Below are positions 52,352 to 61,062 of a stretch of 64,000 nt of DNA, one piece after another; positions within the stretch are counted from its first letter, which is position 1, and every line of letters begins with the position of its first letter. A program made the position numbers and the translations under genes. A model generated the notes under the pieces. The model saw only the letters and a program-made list of their open reading frames with translations. It was not told the origin of the DNA and searched no databases. Source of the DNA: Halorubrum salinum (lineage in GTDB: Archaea > Halobacteriota > Halobacteria > Halobacteriales > Haloferacaceae); NCBI RefSeq assembly GCF_024494575.1, contig NZ_JANHDO010000001.1, positions 1,012,793 through 1,076,792 of the forward strand, given 5' to 3'.

Positions 52352-53401
52352 ATGCGACTCGACACGCTCGGGATCGACGCCTCGGTATCGGTGTTGTTTC
52401 CGCCGGAATTCCTCGCGGATCAACTGTCAGACAGCCCGGTGGACGTCGTGATCGTCGACGAACCCGAGGACACCGCTGCCGACTCGGGAGACCTGGACGA
52501 CACTGCCGGCGCGGGCAACGCGGACGACACCGTCGGTGCCGGAAACCCGGACGACACCGCCGACGCCACCGGCGCTGAGAACCGGCGGGAAGCGCTCACG
52601 GCGTGCGACGCGATCGTCACCTTCGAACACCGGGAAGCGTTCCTCGATCTCGACTGGATCCACTCGATTCAGGCGGGCGTCGACCGGTTCCCTCAAGACG
52701 AGCTCCAAGACGCCGGCGTCGCGCTGACCAACAGCACCGGGATCCACGGAGACGCGATCGGCGAGACCGTCGCCGGCTACCTCCTCGCGTTCTCGCGGCG
52801 ACTCCACGCGCACATCGGAAATCAGGATCGGCGCGAGTGGAGTCAGCCGGAGTGGGACGAAGCGTGGACGATAGCGGGCGAGCGCGCGTGTGTGGTCGGG
52901 CTCGGAAGTCTCGGCCGGGGCGTCGTCGACCGGCTCTCCGCGCTCGGCCTCGACGTCGACGGCGTCCGCCGGACGCCGGTTCCAGAGCCGGGCGTCGGCC
53001 GCGTCCACACGCCCGCCGAACTGGAGAGCGCCGTTTCCGACGCGCGGTTCGTCGTGTTGACCGTTCCACTGACCGAAGAGACCGAGGGCATGGTCGATCG
53101 AGACGTGTTGGACGCGATGCGAGACGACGCGTACCTGATAAACGTGGCCCGCGGTGGCGTCGTCGACCAGTCTGCGCTCGTGTCGGCGCTCCGAGACGAG
53201 GCTATCGCCGGCGCGGCGCTGGACGTCTTCGAGGACGAACCGCTTCCGGAGTCGTCGCCGCTGTGGGAGATGGACGAAGTCATCGTCACTCCGCACTGCG
53301 CCGCGTTCACATATCAGTACGGCGAGCACGTGGGCTCGATCGTCCGGGAGAACGTCCGACGTTCTCGCGCCGGTGAGTCGCTGACGAACCGCGTTCTTTG
53401 A
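52352..53401 (+). CDS. D-2-hydroxyacid dehydrogenase
   Basis: NAD(P)-dependent reduction of 2-oxoacids to D-2-hydroxyacids. It has 349 residues. Rossmann motif VVGLGSLGRGVVDRL, catalytic Arg in INVARGGVV, Glu in DVFEDEPL and His in TPHCAAF; FEHREAFLDL is in the substrate domain. An extra acidic stretch at residues 49-76 is built from three imperfect 9-residue repeats (DDTAGAGNA type), 27 bp at 52496-52549. The stop codon lies in the first unit of a downstream 17-bp repeat. Confidence 0.94.
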   Translation: MRLDTLGIDASVSVLFPPEFLADQLSDSPVDVVIVDEPEDTAADSGDLDDTAGAGNADDTVGAGNPDDTADATGAENRREALTACDAIVTFEHREAFLDLDWIHSIQAGVDRFPQDELQDAGVALTNSTGIHGDAIGETVAGYLLAFSRRLHAHIGNQDRREWSQPEWDEAWTIAGERACVVGLGSLGRGVVDRLSALGLDVDGVRRTPVPEPGVGRVHTPAELESAVSDARFVVLTVPLTEETEGMVDRDVLDAMRDDAYLINVARGGVVDQSALVSALRDEAIAGAALDVFEDEPLPESSPLWEMDEVIVTPHCAAFTYQYGEHVGSIVRENVRRSRAGESLTNRVL

Positions 53402-53470
53402 GCGCTGGGGTTCTTTGAGCGCTGGGGTTCTTTGAGCGCTGGGGTTCTTTGAGCGCTGGGGTTCTCTGAG
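53393..53470. repeat. 17-bp tandem repeat spanning the dehydrogenase stop codon
   Basis: GTTCTTTGAGCGCTGGG occurs four times exactly (53393-53460) followed by a partial fifth copy. The first unit supplies the TGA of the dehydrogenase at 53399-53401. Because 17 is not a multiple of three, the TGA of successive units falls into all three frames, so the array stops any read-through in any frame. Confidence 0.85.
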
Positions 53471-53498
53471 GGTCGACGAAACCTCCGTCCGGGTCGGA

Positions 53499-54593
53499 CT
53501 ACAGCTCCGGCGGTCCGTGGCGACCGATCACGATCTCTTGTCCCTCGATGTCTTCGAGCGCGGCCACGCGACCGCCGATCTCGACGCGACCCGCCTCTGT
53601 TTCGACGACGAGGGAGGCCACCTCTTCCGTGTCTTCGAACGCGAGATCGACGACCCGGCCGCTGACCGTTACCGACTCGCCCGTCTCGATGTCGCGTCCC
53701 TCGACGCTCGCGTAGAACTCGGCGGTCTCCGAATCGTCGGCGGCTTCCGAGTCGGCGGCGGTCGCATCCCTGAACTCGCGGATGTCCTTGACTGCCCGCC
53801 GAATAGAGGCGTAACGCCGCGGGAACGGACGCTCCATGCCGTCCGCAGCGAGTGTCTCGGCGGTCGTCCAGAGGACCGTGCCGAAGAACCCCGATACTAA
53901 GAACCCGAGTGCGGAGCGGTTGAAGATGACACCGTACCGCTCGCGGTCGTCACGGAGGGCGTCCTGTGTCGCGTACACGGAGTACTCGCCGTCGGCGACG
54001 GCGAGGATCGGCGTCGTGATCCCGCGGCGCGCGCGGGCGATCGTCGCGACCTCGAGGTAGTCGAACTCGTCCGGATCGGGTGCTCTCGACGCCGGGGTGA
54101 CGAGCAGTTCGACGCTGACGCCGTCAGCCACCTTGGCCGCGAGGTCGTCGCGGAACCGGCGGAGGAGTCCCGGCGTGAGCGACACGGCCAGCTCGAATTC
54201 GGCGCTCTCGATCACCTCTTCGACGTACCGAAGTATCGTCGATCGCGACTTCACCAGCGATACCGCCTCGGTCTCACGTGTCGGTGCGGTGTACCGTGCT
54301 TCGAGTTCGTCGACCATCTCCGTGAACGACGACCGCAGGTCGCCGAAGGCGTCTTCGGGATCGACAGCGACGATCTTCATCGGGCGGGACTCGCGGAGTT
54401 CGACGAGCCCGCGGTCGGAGAGGCTCCTGACGGTGTCGTACACTCGCGGTTGCGGGATGTCGGTCCTGTCCGCGATGTCGCTGGCGGTCAGTTCTCCGTG
54501 TTCTAACACCGCGAGGTACGCGTCGATCTCGTACTCGCCGAGGTTGAATCGGTCTCCAACGTGATCGAGCGTACCGCGGAGATCGTCTGTCAT
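53499..54593 (-). CDS. TrmB-family transcriptional regulator
   Basis: 364 residues. HTH in the first 80 residues ([43 protein letters not shown]), then the central effector domain ([47 protein letters not shown]) and a C-terminal beta-rich domain ([27 protein letters not shown]). Members sense sugars; the target here is unknown. No sugar genes lie alongside. The ATG at 54593 is used. Confidence 0.92.
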   Translation of the reverse strand: MTDDLRGTLDHVGDRFNLGEYEIDAYLAVLEHGELTASDIADRTDIPQPRVYDTVRSLSDRGLVELRESRPMKIVAVDPEDAFGDLRSSFTEMVDELEARYTAPTRETEAVSLVKSRSTILRYVEEVIESAEFELAVSLTPGLLRRFRDDLAAKVADGVSVELLVTPASRAPDPDEFDYLEVATIARARRGITTPILAVADGEYSVYATQDALRDDRERYGVIFNRSALGFLVSGFFGTVLWTTAETLAADGMERPFPRRYASIRRAVKDIREFRDATAADSEAADDSETAEFYASVEGRDIETGESVTVSGRVVDLAFEDTEEVASLVVETEAGRVEIGGRVAALEDIEGQEIVIGRHGPPEL

Positions 54594-54710
54594 GAGCGCA
54601 TCGACGGTCCCCTCTGGTATAGGTTTTTACTATGAGTCGAGTTGCACGCGTTTTCAGAGCGCAATTCTTCACTTGGTTTTTGACACTGACAGCCCGCACG
54701 GGTACCTCCG

Positions 54711-55451
54711 CTACATATACATCCGATCGTAGGTTCCCTCGGGCTCGCGCTCGTCGATCCGCTCGGCCAGGTCTTCGTAGTACTGACGGATCTCGGCTGC
54801 GAAAGCCTCCAGTGGTCCGGAATCTACCCCGAGGTCGTACGTGGCATCGATCGTGTCCACGAGTCGGACTGCCGCCTCGACGTCCGGAGCCTGTGCGTGA
54901 ACCGGCGTGATGAAGACGCCGACGCCCAACGGTGAGTCTATGCCGTACTCGAGCAGCGACGCGTTCGTCCCGTCGAGAAACCCGGTCTCCATCGGCGGAA
55001 CGGAATCTCCTTCGAGCCGGGCGGTGCGGTAATCGTCGGTCGCGACGTAGAACGTTCTGTGTGCGTCGGGCCCGTGTGGGATCGGGACGCCGGCGAGCAC
55101 TGCGACCTCCGAGACGCCCTCGGCTTCGGTCCAGCCGAGGATCGACGTCGCCAGTCGTTCCCCGAGGATCGGCGGGACGAACTGCTCGCCAACGAGCACG
55201 GTCACGTCGACTTCGTCATCTGAGTACAACCGGATCGAGTGGCGCGGCCGCCCCTTTTCGAAGGGGGTGATCGAGGGAAGATCGGCGGTGCTCACGTGAC
55301 CGATCTCTTCGAGTTCCAGATTTTCGACGAGATAATCGACGGCGGTGAGGCCAGCGAGCCCAAACGACGAGAATCCGGCTATGAGAACGTCGTTCGGTGA
55401 TACCTCGTGGGTGACGTTGAACGAAGGACGTTCAAGCGGCGAGTGTGACAT
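54711..55451 (-). CDS. PAC2-family (proteasome assembly chaperone-like) protein
   Basis: 246 residues, the archaeal PAC2 family. DVLIAGFSSFGLAGLTAVDYLVENL, GHVSTADLPSITPFEKGRPRHSI, VGEQFVPP, VLAGVPIPHGPDAH and SPLGVGVFITPVHAQAPDVEAAVRLVDTI are the conserved blocks. Yeast Pba1/2 and archaeal relatives help assemble proteasomes; archaeal function is mostly inferred. A TATA-like CATTAACAT lies about 30 bases before ATG 55451 in gene orientation. Confidence 0.92.
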   Translation of the reverse strand: MSHSPLERPSFNVTHEVSPNDVLIAGFSSFGLAGLTAVDYLVENLELEEIGHVSTADLPSITPFEKGRPRHSIRLYSDDEVDVTVLVGEQFVPPILGERLATSILGWTEAEGVSEVAVLAGVPIPHGPDAHRTFYVATDDYRTARLEGDSVPPMETGFLDGTNASLLEYGIDSPLGVGVFITPVHAQAPDVEAAVRLVDTIDATYDLGVDSGPLEAFAAEIRQYYEDLAERIDEREPEGTYDRMYM

Positions 55452-55526
55452 GCTTTGAATTCGATGGTCAGGATGTTAATGATTTCCCGAGCGGAGGTCT
55501 CGCCTTCGGGTGAGCGTTTCGGTCTC

Positions 55527-55576
55527 GATTCGATATCTCGCTCTCGGATTGATACCTCGCTCTCAGATCGATATCT
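55527..55576. repeat. Imperfect 19-20-bp tandem repeat in the PAC2/mscS gap
   Basis: Units GATTCGATATCTCGCTCTCG, GATTGATACCTCGCTCTCA and a partial GATCGATATCT follow each other in the divergent intergenic region. Part of the tandem-repeat cluster; may overlap promoter elements of either gene. Confidence 0.6.
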
Positions 55577-55635
55577 AATTCGTACATTCACGAAAACGCC
55601 GTCCGGCGTATCGCGAGGCAGAAACGCTTTTTCCG

Positions 55636-56769
55636 ATGGCCGACGGCGGGTTTGCCATGGCACGCCCCGACCCGGTCGGCCTCGTCGCGAACCCCGGTTC
55701 GCTTCCGCTTGCGGACTGGGTCGCTAGGCTCCCGTCGGTCCCGAGGGCAGCGTTGACGTCGCTCCCGGGATCAGGGCTGCTGATCGTTCTCGTGTCCGCT
55801 GCGCTCGGCGTACTCGTGTCGAAGTTCCTCGTTCGGCTCATCGGACGCCCCGTGGCGCGGCGCGTATCCCGACAGAGCGTCGCACAGACCATCGTTCGTG
55901 GTGTTCGGGTCGGGACGATTTTGCTGGCGACGCTTATCGGCCTGGGGATTGCCGGGTTTCAGTTCGCCGACCTGCTCCTCGGAACCGCGGTCTTCTCCGC
56001 CGTGATCGGTATCATCCTCGCACCGATCGTCGGGAACTTCATCAACGGGATCTTCGTCCTGGCCGATCAGCCGTTCGAGATCGGCGACATGATCCAACTG
56101 GAGAACGGGACGACCGGATTCGTCGAGGACATCACGATCCGATACACGAAGATATTCACTCTCGACAACACGTTCATCGTCGTTCCGAACGGAACCATGC
56201 GCGAGCGTGACGTGACGAACTACTCGGCCGAGGACGAACGGACACGCCGGACGATCGACGTGCTCGTCACCTACGAGAGCGATATCTCCGAGGCGCGTCG
56301 GCTCATCGAGCTGGGAGCGCGCGACTGCGACGCGGTGATCGACGGCGGACCGGACATTCGAGTCGGCATCGCCCGATACACTGCCAGCCCCGACTGCCGA
56401 CTCCACGAATTCGGCGACGACGGGGTGCTGCTTCGACTTCGCTACTGGGTGAAAAAACCGTACAAGCTCGCGAAGGTGCAGTCAGACGTGAACACGCTGA
56501 TCCGCGAGCGGCTCGCGGACGCTGACGTGGAGATGGCGTACCCGCACCGCCACCTGATCTTCGACGACACGTCCGGCGTGGCCCGTGTCGACGGTCCAGT
56601 CGAACCGGTCAGTGGCGACGCCTCCGTCGAACCCGAGCCGGCGACTGACGCTGCTGACGGAGGCACCGCCGACGGTGCCGACGGAAGTACCGCCGACAGA
56701 CCCGCGGCCGTCGATGACGGTCGCGACGACCGAGATCGGGACGACCCCGTGACCGGCGACGGCAGTTGA
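55636..56769 (+). CDS. mscS: Small-conductance mechanosensitive channel (MscS family)
   Basis: Inner-membrane channel that opens under hypo-osmotic shock. It has 377 residues, three helices (LLIVLVSAALGVLVSKFLV, VGTILLATLIGLGIAGFQF, FSAVIGIILAPIVGNFINGIF) and the beta domain (GDMIQLENGTTGFVEDITIRYTKIFTLDNTFIVVPNGTM). A C-terminal Asp/Thr/Gly-rich tail includes short imperfect repeats (DGGTADGADGSTAD). Start 55636 is taken, though ATG 55657 is as likely given the CTTTTT stretch 25-30 bases before it. Confidence 0.92.
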   Translation: MADGGFAMARPDPVGLVANPGSLPLADWVARLPSVPRAALTSLPGSGLLIVLVSAALGVLVSKFLVRLIGRPVARRVSRQSVAQTIVRGVRVGTILLATLIGLGIAGFQFADLLLGTAVFSAVIGIILAPIVGNFINGIFVLADQPFEIGDMIQLENGTTGFVEDITIRYTKIFTLDNTFIVVPNGTMRERDVTNYSAEDERTRRTIDVLVTYESDISEARRLIELGARDCDAVIDGGPDIRVGIARYTASPDCRLHEFGDDGVLLRLRYWVKKPYKLAKVQSDVNTLIRERLADADVEMAYPHRHLIFDDTSGVARVDGPVEPVSGDASVEPEPATDAADGGTADGADGSTADRPAAVDDGRDDRDRDDPVTGDGS

Positions 56770-56946
56770 TCCGACACCCAAAGTACCCGGCTCGACATCA
56801 CTCGGCGTGGGTTCGCGCGTCGCCGACCGACGCCACTTGGGACGGGGTCGCGTATCACTGTCGCGTCGAGGCTACAGTGCCCGTCGGTAGCTCGATGCGA
56901 CGTGACGCGTGGATCGGAAGGGTGATGCACTGAGATACCCGAGTAC

Positions 56947-58617
56947 GTGTCAGTGAGCGACGAGCCCTCCACGGAGTCGTCAGACTCGCGTCCGTCCGGT
57001 ACGGATCCCGCTACGAAGACCGCGGGCGGTGACGAGACGACAGCCGGTGACGAGACGACAGCCGGTGACGGATCGGCACGCGGTAGCGATGCGGCCGACG
57101 ACGGGGCGAGAGACCAGCGAATCCCGACGGAGTCGATCACGGAGGGTGGTCTCGTCGGACCGCTGTTCCACCTCGCGTGGCCGATCGTGATGATCCAGCT
57201 GTTACAGGTGATGTACAACGTCGCCGACACCCTGTACTTGGGTCGGTTATCGGCCGACGCGGTGGGCGCCGTCAGTCTCGCGTTTCCGCTGATCTTCTTG
57301 CTTATCGCAGTCGCTGGCGGATTCACGACCGCGGGAGCGATACTCGTTGCACAATACACCGGTGCTGACGGTGATCGGTCCGCAGGGCTCGTCGCCGGCC
57401 AGACGATCGTCACCGTCGCGGTTCTGTCGGTGTTCATCGGGATCGGCGGGTATCTCTACACCCGCCCAGCACTGGAGCTACTTCCGAGCGATCCCGAAAC
57501 GGCGGCAGCGGTCATTCCACTCGCGGCAGACTACATGGAGGTCATCTTCGCGGGAATCCCACTGATGTTCGGATTCTTCGTCTTCTCCGCGCTGATGCGC
57601 GGGTACGGCGACGCTCGAACACCGATGGCCGTGATGGTCCTCTCCGTCTTGCTGAACGTCCTTCTCGATCCGTTTTTGATATTCGGATTCGCCGGCAATC
57701 CCCTGTTTCAGTGGCTCGCCGAAGTTCCGGTCGTGTCGGTTCTCGATCCGATAGCGGTACAATCGGCGGGGCTCGCCGCGACTGGATTCACCGGATACGG
57801 TATCGAGGGTGCCGCGATAGCGACAATCTTCTCCCGCGGAGTCGCTACCGTGATCGGCGTCTGGCTGCTGTTCGCGACCGATGTTGGACCGGCGGTCGAT
57901 CTCACACACCTACGCCCAGATCTGGATTTCATCGGAGACATCTTTCGTCTCGGCCTCCCTTCGAGCGTCGAACAGACGACGAGCGCGCTGGCGATGATCA
58001 CTCTCACTGCGATGATCGTGACATTCTCGCCGCCGGTAGTCGCCGCATACGGGCTCGGGAACCGACTCATCTCTCTCGTGTTCCTTCCCGCGATGGGGCT
58101 TGGGCGGGCGATCGACACGATGGTCGGTCAGAACCTCGGTGCCGGTCGAACCGATCGGGCGGGGCGGGCTGTCAAGCTCGCTGCCGGAACCGGGGCGGGC
58201 GTCATGTTTCTCGTCGCGGTCGTCGCCGTCGCGTTCACCGAACCGATCGTCGGCGCGTTTCTCGGCGAGGTCCCCGACGCGACGGAAACCGTCTCGTATG
58301 CCGTCGAATACGTTCGAATTCGGTCGGTTGAGTTCGCCTTTATCGGCGTCTCACAGGTCATCCTCGGGGCGTTCCGTGGTGCCGGAAACACCAAAATCGC
58401 GATGATCATCTCGATCCTCACGCTCTGGGTCGGTCGGGTCGCGAGCGTCGCCTATCTCGTCTTCGTCGCCGGATGGGGCGAAACCGGCGTCTGGGTCGGC
58501 ATGGCGGTCGGAAACGTGCTCGGTGCAATTGTCGGTGTCGCGTGGTTCGCGCGCGGTACGTGGACCGAGCGATATATCGATGAGCCAACGCGCGACGCTC
58601 CGATCGGCAACGACTGA
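56947..58617 (+). CDS. MATE-family multidrug/Na+ antiporter
   Basis: 556 residues from GTG 56947. An acidic N-terminus of about 70 residues carries a duplicated GDETTA motif (18-bp repeat, 57028-57063), then twelve helices with the MATE pattern: LFHLAWPIVMIQLLQVMYNVADT, ALMRGYGDARTPMAVMVLS, LNVLLDPFLIFGF, VVAAYGLGNRLISLV, MVGQNLGAGRTDRAG. The transported drug or metabolite cannot be predicted. The stop TGA lies in an 18-bp tandem duplication (58601-58636). Confidence 0.93.
   Translation: MSVSDEPSTESSDSRPSGTDPATKTAGGDETTAGDETTAGDGSARGSDAADDGARDQRIPTESITEGGLVGPLFHLAWPIVMIQLLQVMYNVADTLYLGRLSADAVGAVSLAFPLIFLLIAVAGGFTTAGAILVAQYTGADGDRSAGLVAGQTIVTVAVLSVFIGIGGYLYTRPALELLPSDPETAAAVIPLAADYMEVIFAGIPLMFGFFVFSALMRGYGDARTPMAVMVLSVLLNVLLDPFLIFGFAGNPLFQWLAEVPVVSVLDPIAVQSAGLAATGFTGYGIEGAAIATIFSRGVATVIGVWLLFATDVGPAVDLTHLRPDLDFIGDIFRLGLPSSVEQTTSALAMITLTAMIVTFSPPVVAAYGLGNRLISLVFLPAMGLGRAIDTMVGQNLGAGRTDRAGRAVKLAAGTGAGVMFLVAVVAVAFTEPIVGAFLGEVPDATETVSYAVEYVRIRSVEFAFIGVSQVILGAFRGAGNTKIAMIISILTLWVGRVASVAYLVFVAGWGETGVWVGMAVGNVLGAIVGVAWFARGTWTERYIDEPTRDAPIGND
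57028..57063 (+). repeat. 18-bp in-frame tandem repeat in the MATE gene
   Basis: GGTGACGAGACGACAGCC occurs twice exactly and starts a third time (GGTGACGG), encoding GDETTA. It lengthens the acidic N-terminal tail; probably slippage. Confidence 0.75.
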
Positions 58618-58636
58618 GCGATCGGCAACGACTGAG
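58601..58636. repeat. 18-bp duplication over the MATE stop codon
   Basis: CGATCGGCAACGACTGAG is repeated twice exactly. The first copy contains the TGA stop of the MATE gene (58615-58617). The duplication lies entirely at the stop-codon end, as at 53393. Confidence 0.8.
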
Positions 58637-58684
58637 ATCAGTGACGAGCACCGACGGCCAAACGGCATGGCTGAGCAGTTATCC

Positions 58685-58743
58685 TTGAACAAGACAGCGC
58701 GACTTGAACAAGACAGCGCGACGCCTGAGCAAGACAGCGTGTC
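58685..58743. repeat. 19-bp tandem repeat between convergent genes
   Basis: TTGAACAAGACAGCGCGAC is present twice exactly (58685-58703, 58704-58722) followed by a degenerate third copy. It fills the space between the convergent MATE and small-protein genes and ends 4 bp before the latter's stop. Could act as a terminator region or be neutral. Confidence 0.75.
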
Positions 58744-58746
58744 AGA

Positions 58747-58974
58747 TTAATGTCGAAAGAGGTGGATAGCGTCGTCATCACGGAGCAGACAAAACCGCGC
58801 TCCGTCGTTCTCGGGGAATTTCGTCTCGGTCTCGCTCGTGGAAAACAAGCGACTGAATGGCGCGTCACACACCGGACAGGGAATGTGGTCTCGATTCTCC
58901 CACAGACTTGTCGAACCGGTGTCTTTCAGTTGTTTGAGCGCGTGGCGGTGGTCATGAACGTCGAATTGTGGCAT
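58747..58974 (-). CDS. Small Cys-pair protein, DUF7385-like
   Basis: 75 residues. MPQFDVHDHRHALKQLKDTG, then SLWENRDHIPCPVCDAPFSRLFST, and HLFRH at the end. One CxxC with surrounding His residues suggests a zinc knuckle. Haloarchaea carry a family of such short proteins, sometimes annotated flagella cluster protein; the function is unknown. The overlapping plus-strand frame at 58750 has no such character and is rejected. Confidence 0.82.
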   Translation of the reverse strand: MPQFDVHDHRHALKQLKDTGSTSLWENRDHIPCPVCDAPFSRLFSTSETETKFPENDGARFCLLRDDDAIHLFRH

Positions 58975-59044
58975 GGATCGGCGTCTGTTCGAGGGACACT
59001 CAATGTATCCCTGTAGGTATCAGGCTTGATTTTGTCTGCGTTGC

Positions 59045-59899
59045 CTAGGTAGACACCTTTGTGAGTTCATCGCGTGCCCGAGTGAGGGCCGCGTGCTCGC
59101 CTTCTCTGACGAACTCTCCGATGGCGTCCGCCGCATCAACGAGGGCATCGGCCTCAGCCGGCGACACGTCACCACCGAGTGCTTCGACACGCCTCGTACG
59201 GTCCCGAAGCTGCTCGATCACGTCCCTGACGATCTCCGGTTGGGGCGGGTCGGTACCGCTATCGTTCTCCGCGATCTGTCTGGGTGGGTCGGTTTCCGTC
59301 TCGCTACCGGTATGTGCGGCGTCGTTAGACGCCTCTCCGTCCTCATATTCGTCGGGATCCTGTCCGTTGGGATCCTGTCCGTCGAGAAACGTGAGGAGGT
59401 CGACCCGATACGCCTCGACCGAGTGCACCGCTGCCAGCCCACGTGCTTCTTGAATGGATTCGGGAACGTCGGCCTTCGGCGGACGAACACCGTCTTTTAC
59501 ACCATCTAAGAGGCTGAAAATATATTTCTGCTCGATGTCGGTCGGATCGCGCAACCGATTGTAGACATCTACCGCTTCAAGCAGTTCGCGTGCGGCGAGG
59601 TATACGGGGTCGAGCGGAAGCAACTCGCCCCCTCGGATAAATCCCCGCTTGCGCGCGTACTCGCGGAGATCGTCTTTTAGTTCTTCTACACTTTCGTCCG
59701 AAATCGTCTCACGCGCCTCGGCGAAGCGAGAGCGATGATCACTCAAGTCGAGTTCGACGGCCGTGTCGGTGTGTGCCGTTCGTTCGTCCAAACCGACGCT
59801 CCGTACGCTCCCACATGCGGGACACTTGACCGATCCCGTCTCGTAATACGACCAGTGCGTGCCACACTCGTGACACTCTCGCTCTCCTCGAATTTTCAT
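59045..59899 (-). CDS. Zinc-ribbon protein with helical domain (DUF7117-like)
   Basis: 284 residues. N-terminal TFIIB-like zinc ribbon: ECHECGTHWSYYETGSVKCPACGSVRSVG, two CxxC pairs. Then a helical region (DLREYARKRGFIRGGELLPLDP, REYARKRG; IRDVIEQLRDRTRRVEALGG) and an acidic linker with in-frame GQDPN/GQDPD repeat (15 bp, 59354-59383). Role unknown; the ribbon suggests nucleic acid or polymerase contact. It stands on the left side of the origin region, transcribed away from it. Confidence 0.85.
   Translation of the reverse strand: MKIRGERECHECGTHWSYYETGSVKCPACGSVRSVGLDERTAHTDTAVELDLSDHRSRFAEARETISDESVEELKDDLREYARKRGFIRGGELLPLDPVYLAARELLEAVDVYNRLRDPTDIEQKYIFSLLDGVKDGVRPPKADVPESIQEARGLAAVHSVEAYRVDLLTFLDGQDPNGQDPDEYEDGEASNDAAHTGSETETDPPRQIAENDSGTDPPQPEIVRDVIEQLRDRTRRVEALGGDVSPAEADALVDAADAIGEFVREGEHAALTRARDELTKVST
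59354..59383. repeat. 15-bp in-frame tandem repeat in the zinc-ribbon gene
   Basis: GGGATCCTGTCCGTT and GGGATCCTGTCCGTC adjoin each other and encode the repeated GQDP on the minus strand. Confidence 0.65.
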
Positions 59900-60125
59900 A
59901 CGGTGACATCGATCTCAAGGGGGTAAATGTCTGTGTGTGTTAGTGCGGTACAGTCACGTCTGTAGCCGTCTTGTCTGATTGTGAACGACACTGCTGTGAG
60001 CGATTCTTGACAGTCGCGGTGAACAATTCTGTCCCCTCGCTGTGAACCACCGACGGTCGAACCAGACCTGTTGGACGACCTCGTTTCACTGTTTCTTCAC
60101 TGTCTCCCTCTATTGACTCTATTGA

Positions 60126-60155
60126 ATGATTTTCGCGCCGATGATTTTCGCGCCG
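60126..60155. repeat. 15-bp tandem duplication at the left side of the origin
   Basis: ATGATTTTCGCGCCG is duplicated exactly, 116 bp left of the first origin recognition box. It lies in non-coding sequence, 59900-60270, where I see no gene. Confidence 0.6.
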
Positions 60156-60270
60156 AACGATCGCTGAGCCAGTGACCGCTGAGTGAGTGATCCTGGCTGA
60201 CGAGTTCAGCCGAGTGATCCTCGACGGAGCGGACGCCGCTATCGAAGCGTAGCGGTTTGGGTGGAGTGAC

Positions 60271-60291
60271 ACACCGTGTTTCCGGTGAAAT
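60271..60291 (-). promoter_or_regulatory. Origin recognition box 1
   Basis: Inverse of the box at 61042, perfect over 21 positions, followed by TAGGGG (G-string on one side). Marks the left edge of the unwinding region. Confidence 0.85.
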
Positions 60292-60693
60292 AGGGGTGTC
60301 GTTGGGGTTGGGTTTGGGGCTGACCGCGGACCTAATCTCACGCTGCAACCACATCTATTATATACGAATCCTGTGTACCGTCCACTGACTCCAAACAGAG
60401 TCTCTGAGCAGTGGCAACAAATTGGGTTTTCACCGGAAACGAGCTTATTCTCCCAATCCTGTATAATGATTACAGGAAGCACTTGGGTTGACTCCACACT
60501 ACGTGTCTGATTATTGGCGTCTGCTCGGAATAGCGGGCCGATCGGGTCCACATCTGTGTCCGGCAATATTTGCTTCCTTTGTGGTAGGGACAGATTTCCG
60601 GGAGGATATCACTCTTTCAGGAGGTAGTCTCTTTCAGAGATGCACCGAGTCGGGTACTACTCTGAGTTTAGGTAACACTGGAGTCTCAGGATG

Positions 60694-60713
60694 ACACCGC
60701 GTTTCCGGTGAAT
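60694..60713 (-). promoter_or_regulatory. Origin recognition box 3 (variant)
   Basis: ACACCGCGTTTCCGGTGAAT: same as the consensus with T to C at one position and a weaker right side. Same orientation as box 1. Confidence 0.7.
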
Positions 60714-60876
60714 TCGGTAGTGTTCAGATAAGCTGATTCGGACCAAATTTTGATTAACCCGGGTTCTGCACTCATTCTCGTCTCATTTGGAATTATTTTG
60801 TGCTTTGGTACAGCTTCCATCTCGAGACACTCGGATTGACCCCGTTCGAATCTCTGATACGATTATATATCTCCCT

Positions 60877-60966
60877 CGCCGCCATCTTACCCGCCGCTAT
60901 CTTACCCGCCGCCATCTTACCCGCCGCTATCTTACCCGCCGCCATCTTACCCGCCGCTATCTCACA
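60877..60966. repeat. Six 15-bp repeats inside the origin
   Basis: CGCCGCCATCTTACC and CGCCGCTATCTTACC alternate three times each (last unit with CTCACA). The C/T alternation implies duplication of a 30-bp unit. They lie between the AT-rich segment and box 4, so they could be iterons or spacers that set the distance to the unwinding element. Confidence 0.85.
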
Positions 60967-60982
60967 CCCACCCCAACAACGC

Positions 60983-61003
60983 ATTTCACCGGAAACACGG
61001 TGT
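60983..61003 (+). promoter_or_regulatory. Origin recognition box 4
   Basis: Perfect copy, 59 bp before box 5 (about 5.6 helix turns), on the orc1 side of the origin. Confidence 0.85.
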
Positions 61004-61041
61004 GTGTCTCAAACGGAAACACCCTGCTCGAAACGGAATAC

Positions 61042-61062
61042 ATTTCACCGGAAACACGGTGT
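61042..61062 (+). promoter_or_regulatory. Origin recognition box 5, adjacent to the orc1 start
   Basis: Perfect copy ending 7 bp before the ATG of orc1. Orc1 bound here would cover its own promoter or start, implying autoregulation. Confidence 0.85.

Noticed and set aside
53393..53470. CRISPR-like array
   Set aside because: Units are contiguous with no spacers and only 17 bp; a simple tandem repeat.
58750..59016. Plus-strand frame of 88 codons
   Set aside because: Antisense to the small Cys-pair gene, which has a clear family pattern.
59940..60566. Minus-strand 208-codon frame through the origin
   Set aside because: Low complexity, not acidic, crosses box 1 and repeats; consistent with chance in non-coding DNA.
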